This document shows, one piece after another, positions 1 through 6,653 of a stretch of DNA of 14,566 nucleotides; position 1 is the first letter of the stretch, and each line of letters opens with the position of its first letter. The notes beneath the pieces were generated by a model that did no database searches, had not been told where the DNA came from, and saw only the letters and a list, made by a program, of their open reading frames with translations. Made by a program: the position numbers and the translations under genes. This stretch comes from Chthonomonas sp. UBA2785 (GTDB lineage: Bacteria; Armatimonadota; Fimbriimonadia; Fimbriimonadales; Fimbriimonadaceae), in assembly GCA_002352215.1 (NCBI GenBank), contig DEIB01000049.1:1-14566 (forward strand), given 5' to 3'.

Positions 1-922
<922 letters not shown>

Positions 923-1103
923 AATTGTTCGACGTCGATCCGAAGACCGGTTGTCGTCCATTTTGGAGTGTTTGGTTGAAACCAATGCGACGTATCTCTA
1001 TCGTTGCACTGGCTCAAGAACTTTGGTCAACGCTTGACCAAGTTCTAGGCTGTGTCACATCCTGTATTCGGCTTTCAAACTGCAGCCCCGTGTTTCGGGG
1101 GCA
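923..1103 (-). other. 16S rRNA leader (pre-rRNA 5' region)
   Basis: This stretch lies between the inferred transcription start of the rRNA promoter and the mature 16S 5' end. No protein gene is seen. Several inverted repeats occur: 5-bp arms at 1086-1090/1096-1100, a bulged 12-bp stem at 1018-1045, and TTGGTT/AACCAA at 972-985. A boxA-like string, GTTTGAAAG on the minus strand (1072-1080), sits about 25 nt after the expected start, where rrn antitermination signals are usually found. The boxA call is tentative. Part of the leader would also form the 16S processing stem, but its partner beyond the 16S 3' end is outside the window. Confidence 0.6.
1018..1045 (-). repeat. Bulged 12-bp hairpin in the rrn leader
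   Basis: GAACTTTGGTCAA at 1018-1030 and TTGACCAAGTTC at 1034-1045 pair over 12 bp with one extra T, around a 3-nt loop. No T-tract follows on either side, so it does not look like an intrinsic terminator. It could be an RNase III or antitermination structure in the pre-rRNA. The function is inferred only from position. Confidence 0.5.
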
Positions 1104-1109
1104 AGGGGA

Positions 1110-1139
1110 ATTATAGGCATGCCTTTCTCTGAGAGTCAA
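1110..1139 (-). promoter_or_regulatory. Sigma70-type promoter of the rRNA operon
   Basis: On the minus strand a -35 hexamer TTGACT (1139-1134) is followed by an 18-bp spacer and a perfect -10 hexamer TATAAT (1115-1110). The expected start is near 1103, giving a leader of about 180 nt before 16S. The discriminator is TCCCCTTG, rich in G+C, a feature often seen in stringently controlled rRNA promoters in other bacteria. There is no A/T-rich UP element directly upstream. A GC-rich palindrome abuts the -35 box instead. This is the best-matched promoter in the window. Confidence 0.8.
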
Positions 1140-1297
1140 GGCCCCCTGGGGCCAAACCGGAAAATGTAGGCCCCTGGTCCCGTGCTAAGCCATGCGCTTA
1201 GCCGCGCCAATTGGATGAAAACCGCCCTTCCGGACGTGGAGAACGCCCACTTTGATGCGCCATCCCTCACAAATGAGGCAAAAAAGTGGTCCGGGAC
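1140..1297. other. Intergenic region with inverted repeats, no gene seen
   Basis: The short open frames here show no recognisable protein character. The region holds GGCCCC-CT-GGGGCC at 1140-1153, directly next to the rRNA -35 box, then GCTAAGC/GCTTAGC at 1184-1202 around a 5-nt loop, and CCTCA/TGAGG at 1265-1278. None is followed by a clear T-tract in a sense that would make it a terminator. They may be protein-binding sites or remnants. Nothing else is visible. Confidence 0.45.
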
Positions 1298-1337
1298 AAA
1301 AAGTAGCCTCCGGGGTCCCGAAAAGAACACCGGAGGC
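1298..1337 (-). terminator. Intrinsic terminator of the small exported-protein gene
   Basis: On the minus strand GCCTCCGG (1337-1330) pairs perfectly with CCGGAGGC (1313-1306) across a 16-nt loop, and five T residues (1302-1298) follow three bases after the stem. It lies 37 bp beyond the stop codon of the minus-strand gene ending at 1375. It would also keep that transcript from running into the rRNA promoter region. Confidence 0.65.
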
Positions 1338-1374
1338 AGAGGAATGGTCCCAAACCAGGGGGACCTGGCCCGTC

Positions 1375-1887
1375 TTAGCGCGAAGAACCGAGGAATCGAG
1401 CGCTGCTGACCATGCGCTGGAAGTGCTTTTCCCAGTCCTTGGCCACTTCTCGGTTCGGGATTTCGACCGAAAGCGCTAGCAGGCCCTGGGTCGGGTGCTT
1501 GATCATCACGTACCGGCGGTCCTCAAAGCCCGCCTCGTTCTTCACGCCAAAGACACACGCCTCCAGCTCCTCACCGTTGGCCACCTTCACCTTCTTCACT
1601 TCATAGGGGCTTGCGGTGCCCTTCTTCTCGCGCAGAACAAAGAAGAGGGCCGTGCGATAGAGCTGATCCCAGTCTTGGTTGCTGGGCGGCGCGGTCATCA
1701 CGCCCAGGTTGCCGCCCTCCGGCCCGTACGCCTTGCGCTGGCCAAAGTTCGTCTCGGGGCTCACCTTCCACCCGCGCGGCACATCAATCTGGTAGGTGGC
1801 CGAGGTGATCCGGTCGTATCCATCCGGCAATTCGGTCCGCTGAAAATCTGTCGTCTGCATTGCCAGTAGCAAAAGGCCCGTCAACAT
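1375..1887 (-). CDS. Small exported protein, possible PsbP/DcrB-like fold
   Basis: I do not recognise this protein by name. From the Met at 1887 it is 170 aa. A short hydrophobic start (MLTGLLLLAMQ) looks like an export signal or membrane anchor. The body runs from a Y-x-I-x-x-P-x-G-W stretch near the start of the mature part to a final helix ending in M-V-S-S-A-R-F. That plan, with alternating strands and a conserved Pro-Gly-Trp, resembles the PsbP/DcrB-like domain of many small bacterial lipoproteins and exported proteins. This is a guess from pattern only. An ATG at 1932 would add 15 residues, including two Arg before the hydrophobic stretch, which would improve the signal peptide but overlap the start of the divergent transporter gene. 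Neither start has a clear Shine-Dalgarno site. A terminator follows at 1298-1337. Confidence 0.7.
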   Translation of the reverse strand: MLTGLLLLAMQTTDFQRTELPDGYDRITSATYQIDVPRGWKVSPETNFGQRKAYGPEGGNLGVMTAPPSNQDWDQLYRTALFFVLREKKGTASPYEVKKVKVANGEELEACVFGVKNEAGFEDRRYVMIKHPTQGLLALSVEIPNREVAKDWEKHFQRMVSSARFLGSSR

Positions 1888-1901
1888 AAATCGGCGTACG
1901 A

Positions 1902-1920
1902 GATGAAGGGCGCCTTCATC
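1902..1920. promoter_or_regulatory. Perfect palindrome between divergent start codons
   Basis: GATGAAGG and CCTTCATC are exact 8-base inverted repeats around a 3-bp centre. The site lies in the 36 bp between the chosen start of the minus-strand gene (1887) and that of the plus-strand transporter (1924). Such a position fits an operator acting on both genes, or an RNA hairpin at the 5' end of the transporter mRNA. The ATG at 1903 and the AAGGG at 1906-1910, the only Shine-Dalgarno-like string before 1924, are both inside it. Confidence 0.45.
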
Positions 1921-1923
1921 ACA

Positions 1924-4302
1924 ATGGACCATGTGGCGACGGCCCCCACGGCCCCAACTCGGCTCGAAGCCCTCCGTACCCTTCGTTACGGAGTCCTCGA
2001 TGTCGCCTTCAGCACCTCCTTTGTCACGCTCGTCGCGGGCACGTTCCTCGTTGGCTTCGTCAAGGCCCTAGGCGGCCAAGATCGTTGGGTTGGCCTCATC
2101 GCCGCTCTTCCCGCCCTCGCCGGCCTCTTGCAAATCATTGGGGGCACGCTGGGCCGGGCGCATCCGGGCTACCGAGGCTTTGTCCGTCCGGGCGGCCTCA
2201 TGTGGCGCATCTTTCACATTCCGCTGGTCATCCTTCCTTTCTTGCCGTGGCCCAACGAGGTGCGGCTCATGGTGCTCACCGCCTGCATTGGCCTGGCCGC
2301 CATTTCGGTGCAGATCGTCAACCCTATCTATAGCGACTGGATTGCTGAGCTCCTGCCTGTCAACCAGCGGGGCGCCTATTTCAGCCAGCGCACTTTTGTG
2401 GCCACCATCGTCGGCTCCGTCATCGGGATGCTCGGCGGCGTGGTGATGGACCAGATGAAGCGCATGGGCCGAGAAATGGAAGGCTTCGCGTTCATCTTCG
2501 GCGCGGGTCTGCTGTGCGCCCTGGCCAGCCAGATTTTCCTCGACAAGATGCGGGATATCCCGCGCCCCGAGCCCGTGCCCGCCAACGTCCGCGAGACGAT
2601 ACGTGGCATGCGGGCGCCCTGGAAGGATGCCGCCTTCCGCCCCGTACTCTTCTATCTCATTGTCTTTGTCATCGGCCAGAGCTTTGCGGGCAACCTCTTC
2701 ACCACTTTCGCGCTCGAGACGCTGAACATGGACTACCTGGTGCTGCAGGCTCTGGGGGTCAGTTCGGCCATCGGCACGCTCGCGACCGTCAAGTTCTGGG
2801 GCTACATCGCCGACCGCTACGGCAACCGCCCGCTGCTCACCCTGCTCACCACCATCATTGTCTTCACGCCGGTCATGTGGCTGTTTTGTGTGCCCGGCAA
2901 GCCGGTGCAGAACGCCATCATCCTCATCCTGGGGCACGTCTTTGTGGGGGCAGGGTGGAACGGCATCGCCGTCACCCAAATGGGGTTGATGACGAATATC
3001 GCCGACCCTAAGGCGCGCGCCAACTACTTGGGCATGGCCAGCGCCCTCCAATCCGTGCTGGGCGGCATCGCCCCTCTCGTAGGGGCGTTGGTCATGGAAA
3101 GGCTTCGCGTCTCCATGTCCGCCGAAATGGCGTACAAGACACTCTTCTTTAGTGTCATCTTCATGCGCGCGCTCAGCTTCATCTGGGTGGCCCGCATCAA
3201 GGAACCCGGCGCCAAGAGCATCGCTGGCACCATTGCCCACCTGCGCCGGTTTAGCCCGCAGGGGGCCAGGGCCCTGCGCCAGCTCACCACGGGAGCGGGG
3301 GCCGAAACTCGCGCCGAGGCCATCCGTACCGTGGGCAGCCGTTCGTTTGGCATTGCCACGGGTGAGCTTGAGGTGGCTCTGCGCGACCCGTCCCCTCACA
3401 TCCGCCGCGCCGCCGCCGATTCCCTGGCCAAGATTGGCGATGCCGATGCTGCCGAGGCCCTCATCCGCCACATCCGCGAGAACCCCATGCTGGTGGACGA
3501 AGAGGCCCTTGAAGCCCTGGGCACCGTGCGCCACCCGGAAAGCGTGGCCGCCTTGCTACCCTTTATGGATGACCCGCGCTCGATCTTGCGGCGCACCGCC
3601 GCTCGGGCCCTGGGTCGCCTAAACGACCCCAGCGCGATCGAGGCCCTCATGGAAGCCAGCCGTGAGACCGGGGACAGCGACCTCCGGCGCGCGGCCATCC
3701 AGGCCCTTCGCAACCTCCAAGCCACCCAGGCGGCCGAGGTGATCGGCGAAGCACTCTACGACCCCCACCCCAGCGTCCGCACCGCCGCCGCCGAGGCCAT
3801 TGCGGAGCTCCAATTGGCGGAACTCGCGCCGCAGGTGCGCCAGGCGCTGGAATGGTTCGAACCCGATACCAGCAGCGAACTCGCCTACGCGCTCGGATGC
3901 ATCGGGGGAATGGACGACCTGCCATCGGTTCTCCGGGTGGCGGCGCAGAGCACCAATGAAACCACCCGCCGTCGGAGCCTGCTGGGGGCCGCACGCCTGC
4001 TCGAAGTCGAGCCCGAGGTTTACCGCTTGATGATGTCGCCCGAATTCACCCGGGTGCGGGAGATCGAATCCATGCTCCGGCCGGTGATGCGCCAGAGCCA
4101 GCGCTTGCGCGATGCTTTCGCCCTTTATAGTGAAGGCAAAGAAACGGCCGCCATCAATCGCCTGGCCGATTCGCGGCTGATGCCGGAGCTTCATCGGTTC
4201 CGGGATTCAGGGGTGGAAGAAGCCTTCCTCGTCGTAGCGATGGCGTTCGTCCGGTCCACCCAGGGAGATCCGACACGCCTGGCGACCGAAGAGTCCGACT
4301 AG
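1924..4302 (+). CDS. MFS transporter fused to a C-terminal HEAT-repeat domain
   Basis: The protein is 792 aa from the ATG at 1924; an ATG at 1903 would add 7 residues, and numbers below use that longer form. Residues about 28-435 form a polytopic membrane domain of the Major Facilitator Superfamily. About a dozen hydrophobic helices can be traced, and GYIADRYGNRPLL (300-312) matches the G-x-x-x-D-R-x-G-R signature in the loop between helices. Residues about 455-700 are short helical pairs with a recurring D-P-x-x-x-V/I-R-x-x-A-A-x-A-L-x-x-I/L pattern, typical of HEAT/PBS-lyase-like repeats (for example near 495-512, 558-573 and 620-635). The remainder, to 799, is helical. A usual MFS protein is about 400-450 aa, so the HEAT part is a true extension, likely cytoplasmic, and may bind a partner or regulate transport. 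The substrate cannot be told from sequence. The 3' end overlaps the convergent gene by 4 nt. Confidence 0.88.
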   Translation: MDHVATAPTAPTRLEALRTLRYGVLDVAFSTSFVTLVAGTFLVGFVKALGGQDRWVGLIAALPALAGLLQIIGGTLGRAHPGYRGFVRPGGLMWRIFHIPLVILPFLPWPNEVRLMVLTACIGLAAISVQIVNPIYSDWIAELLPVNQRGAYFSQRTFVATIVGSVIGMLGGVVMDQMKRMGREMEGFAFIFGAGLLCALASQIFLDKMRDIPRPEPVPANVRETIRGMRAPWKDAAFRPVLFYLIVFVIGQSFAGNLFTTFALETLNMDYLVLQALGVSSAIGTLATVKFWGYIADRYGNRPLLTLLTTIIVFTPVMWLFCVPGKPVQNAIILILGHVFVGAGWNGIAVTQMGLMTNIADPKARANYLGMASALQSVLGGIAPLVGALVMERLRVSMSAEMAYKTLFFSVIFMRALSFIWVARIKEPGAKSIAGTIAHLRRFSPQGARALRQLTTGAGAETRAEAIRTVGSRSFGIATGELEVALRDPSPHIRRAAADSLAKIGDADAAEALIRHIRENPMLVDEEALEALGTVRHPESVAALLPFMDDPRSILRRTAARALGRLNDPSAIEALMEASRETGDSDLRRAAIQALRNLQATQAAEVIGEALYDPHPSVRTAAAEAIAELQLAELAPQVRQALEWFEPDTSSELAYALGCIGGMDDLPSVLRVAAQSTNETTRRRSLLGAARLLEVEPEVYRLMMSPEFTRVREIESMLRPVMRQSQRLRDAFALYSEGKETAAINRLADSRLMPELHRFRDSGVEEAFLVVAMAFVRSTQGDPTRLATEESD

Positions 4303-4925
4303 GCGCTCATATCGAGACCCGGCTGGCCGGCCCGCGCGAGGGGTTCGCGCAGAGCCTCCAATCGGCTTTCGAGTCGCGCCAATCGCGCCTGCGATTCTTC
4401 CGGCGAAAACAGCTCGTCCTGCCGCAAGGCGTCGAGCGTGGGTACGACTCCGTCCGGCCCCGTCAACAGATTGCCCAGGCGGCGGATGAGCGGGCTTTCG
4501 CCGTCACCCTTGACCATGCCGTAAGCATTCGCCGCGTTCTGAATCGCCGGTCCGGTCGTTTGCAGGCTCACCACCGGTTCACCATCTGCTCGGGTGTTTT
4601 CGATCAGGTCTACCGCCGTCGCGTAAGCACTCTGGATCAGCCTTTCGTCGGCCTTGAGGTCCGTGGTGCGGGTGGCGTTGGCTTCCAATCCTTCCCGTAC
4701 TCCGGCCACGAGGTCGGTCATTTGCACCACCAGGCGCTGGGCCGCCACGATCCGAGCGGATGGCTGGAACGCCTCATTCGGGCGGGCCTGCTCCATGCGC
4801 TGCACGGCTTCCGCCGCCGCGCGGACCACCGGACGTGCCGCCCCGCTACGCGCCGCTTGGCTCGCGCTCGGGTTCAAATTCACGTCATTCCGGATGACTC
4901 CGGGGTTCGGCCGCAAGGGGTCCAT
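4299..4925 (-). CDS. Hypothetical helical protein
   Basis: I do not recognise this 208-aa protein. It has no signal peptide or membrane segment. The first 25 residues are polar and Asn/Pro-rich. Most of the rest is predicted by eye to be amphipathic helix, rich in Ala, Arg, Glu and Leu, with a Gly/Pro-rich break around residues 140-155 and a heptad-like stretch near 175-200 (L-A-R-L-E-S-R-L-E-A-L) that could form a coiled coil. It follows the thioesterase gene after 88 bp, so it may be co-transcribed or have its own promoter. It ends tail-to-tail with the MFS gene and shares 4 nt. Codon use and GC content resemble the neighbours. An ATG upstream near 4966 is out of frame, so 4925 is the start. 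Confidence 0.7.
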   Translation of the reverse strand: MDPLRPNPGVIRNDVNLNPSASQAARSGAARPVVRAAAEAVQRMEQARPNEAFQPSARIVAAQRLVVQMTDLVAGVREGLEANATRTTDLKADERLIQSAYATAVDLIENTRADGEPVVSLQTTGPAIQNAANAYGMVKGDGESPLIRRLGNLLTGPDGVVPTLDALRQDELFSPEESQARLARLESRLEALREPLARAGQPGLDMSA

Positions 4926-5013
4926 CGCTCACGTGGGTGCAGGTCGTACCTGTCCCTACCCTCCATTGTCGGAAGTTCTTACGCCAAGACTTATGGAAAT
5001 CTTACGGGGATGC
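4926..5013 (-). promoter_or_regulatory. Gap with direct and inverted repeats upstream of the helical protein gene
   Basis: Two similar strings, GGAAGTTCTTACG (4971-4983) and GGAAATCTTACG (4995-5006), lie 24 bp apart in direct orientation. Nearer the start codon is an inverted repeat CAGGT-CGT-ACCTG (4940-4952). The gap is larger than those between the three upstream genes, so an internal promoter or regulator site is possible. I could not pick a convincing -35/-10 pair. Confidence 0.3.
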
Positions 5014-5445
5014 TTAGGCGAGGGCCGTTTCGGGTGAGGGCGCTCGCTCCATCAAAGCCCCGACCTCGGTCGGCACGGTGATGGCGCGCATCTCTTGACC
5101 CACCAGCACGTGCCAGGTGTAGCCTTCGGTGGTCACCTGCCCGCTGGTTTCGTTGTAGATTTCATAAGCGAATTTGACCGCAGATCGCTTCCACTCCGCC
5201 ACGTGAATCCGCACCTGGATGAGGTCGTCGTACTTCACCTCACCCCGGTACCGGGCCTGGACTTCCACCACCGGGAGCTTGTAGCCCATGTCCTCCAAGC
5301 TCTTGTAGGTAAAGCCACGGTCGCGGCACCAGCGCCCACGAGCTTGCTCGAACCACAGCATATAGTTGCCGTAGTAAGCGTGCCCCATTTGGTCGGTTTC
5401 GCCGTACCGGACCCGGATTCTTTCGACCGAGACGTCCTGATTCAT
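5014..5445 (-). CDS. Acyl-CoA thioesterase, YbgC/4-hydroxybenzoyl-CoA type hotdog fold
   Basis: The 143-aa protein is a single hotdog-fold domain of the usual length for the family. The N-terminal block RVRYGETDQMGHAYYGNY (residues 11-28) is the family signature, with the catalytic Asp at residue 18 followed by M-G-H and the Y-Y-x-N-Y that begins the central hotdog helix. A later stretch (Y-R-G-E-V-K-Y-D-D-L-I-Q-V) matches the strand that carries the second family block. Members hydrolyse short- or medium-chain acyl-CoA or aromatic acyl-CoA thioesters in the cytosol. Substrate choice is not readable from sequence, and the Tol-Pal genes usual next to ybgC in proteobacteria are absent here. The gene starts 27 bp after the GH172 stop and is probably in the same operon. 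Confidence 0.9.
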   Translation of the reverse strand: MNQDVSVERIRVRYGETDQMGHAYYGNYMLWFEQARGRWCRDRGFTYKSLEDMGYKLPVVEVQARYRGEVKYDDLIQVRIHVAEWKRSAVKFAYEIYNETSGQVTTEGYTWHVLVGQEMRAITVPTEVGALMERAPSPETALA

Positions 5446-5472
5446 GCCCGGCAGGTTACCGGCGCCCTTGCC

Positions 5473-6630
5473 TCAGGATTTAGTCCGCCAATTGTTGCCC
5501 CAGGCGTCACCCGGGTTCTGCTTCATCCAGGTATCGCGCCAGTGGTGGATGTCTTGGTCAATGATCGGGGGCATGGGTTGCCGTTCGGCCACCGGTGGGA
5601 TCACCGACCCCGCAGCGACCGGCGCCGACTGATACCAATACGCCACGCTGCGCAGCATCAAGCTGAGCGTGTTGGCGTGGCCGTGCTCCAGGCTCGCCCG
5701 CAGGCTGGAGCGGAACCGTACCGGATCCTCCATGTGGAAGCGGTAGCAATGCGTCCGGCCCAGCCACCAAAAGTGGTAATCACGCTTGGTCCAGCCTTCA
5801 GCCAGCCCCGGCTCGCGCCCCGGCACCCGCGCCAATCCAAAGTAGGGGTGCTGGAACTCGTATTCCGGGCTCCACGCGGTGTTAAAGTAATCCTCCGTGC
5901 CGGTGCCGTGCAGGCTATATGGGTACTCCTCGCCGTCAATCCGAAACATATCGTCCCCTTCTCCGTACCAAAGCGGTGTCGGGCTCTCGACGTAGAGGTT
6001 CACCCCCACGTAGTGGCCCTGCCCCGCCGCATCGAGGAACACATAGTTGCCCGCATCGCTCTGGTTGGGGATGACGGGCGGCATCGCGTCGCCTTCGCCG
6101 TCGGGGGCGTGGCTGTTCGTCAGCTCCTGGCGATACTGCGCGTGGAAGTAGCCTTCGTCCGCCGCCACTTCTCTCTCCTCGTAATCCACATAGAAGTACA
6201 ACCGGTCCAGCGTGGCCTCGCTCTGGTTCACCACTTCCACCCGCGCCCCCTGGCGGAAAGCCATCGGCCAGTAGCTGGTCATCGCGCGGCCATCGCGGGG
6301 GCCGCACACCAAAGGCAGGCTGGAAAACAGATAGTTCTCGCCCCAAGCATTGCCAAAGAACTCCCCAATGGGCGCTTCCACGCTCGGCTCATCCGCTCCG
6401 TCCCAATAGATTCGCAGAAGGCAGTGAGAGCGGATCAGAGTGTCCACCTCGCTCCACATCGTAAACCACATGTGGGTGATGCACCCACTGCCCGCGATCT
6501 CCGCCACCACGTGGGTACCCCCCGGGGGCACGGTGACGCAGTCCATGTTGGCGCCGGTGCGATCGTAACTACTGATGCGGCGCGTGCGAGCGTCCGTGAT
6601 TCGAGAAATCCGCGCGAGGGGACCATTCAT
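5473..6630 (-). CDS. GH172 (DUF2961) glycoside hydrolase family protein
   Basis: The 385-aa protein matches the DUF2961 family, now glycoside hydrolase family 172, along its length. Landmarks are SSYDRTGANMD (20-30), GCITHMWFT (49-57), LRIYWDGADEPSVEAPIGEF (72-91), WYGEGDDMFRIDGE (221-234) and GTGTEDYFN (242-250). Characterised members cleave fructofuranosyl or arabinofuranosyl linkages (difructose anhydride I, D-arabinan). Two conserved Glu (224 in the E-G-D motif and 246 in T-E-D-Y) are spaced like the catalytic pair of that family, so the enzyme is probably active. There is no signal peptide, suggesting action on imported sugars. An AAGGGG Shine-Dalgarno site lies 4 nt before the ATG, in the 23-bp gap after the cyclase stop. 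The cyclase lies upstream and the thioesterase downstream on the same strand. The exact substrate is unknown. Confidence 0.88.
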   Translation of the reverse strand: MNGPLARISRITDARTRRISSYDRTGANMDCVTVPPGGTHVVAEIAGSGCITHMWFTMWSEVDTLIRSHCLLRIYWDGADEPSVEAPIGEFFGNAWGENYLFSSLPLVCGPRDGRAMTSYWPMAFRQGARVEVVNQSEATLDRLYFYVDYEEREVAADEGYFHAQYRQELTNSHAPDGEGDAMPPVIPNQSDAGNYVFLDAAGQGHYVGVNLYVESPTPLWYGEGDDMFRIDGEEYPYSLHGTGTEDYFNTAWSPEYEFQHPYFGLARVPGREPGLAEGWTKRDYHFWWLGRTHCYRFHMEDPVRFRSSLRASLEHGHANTLSLMLRSVAYWYQSAPVAAGSVIPPVAERQPMPPIIDQDIHHWRDTWMKQNPGDAWGNNWRTKS

Positions 6631-6633
6631 GAT

Positions 6634-6653
6634 GCCCCTTCATTATGCGGGGC
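6634..6653 (-). promoter_or_regulatory. Small hairpin covering the GH172 Shine-Dalgarno site
   Basis: In the mRNA, GCCCC (6653-6649) can pair with GGGGC (6638-6634) around a 10-nt loop. The second arm contains the G run of the AAGGGG ribosome-binding site of the GH172 gene. Ribosomes finishing the cyclase at 6654 would melt it, so it could couple the two genes in translation. The stem is only 5 bp, so this may be chance. Confidence 0.35.

Noticed and set aside
2068..3534. 488-codon open frame antisense to the MFS gene
   Set aside because: It is rich in Ala, Gly, His, Asp and Glu with no domain, typical of a shadow frame in GC-rich DNA. The opposite strand has clear membrane and HEAT patterns.
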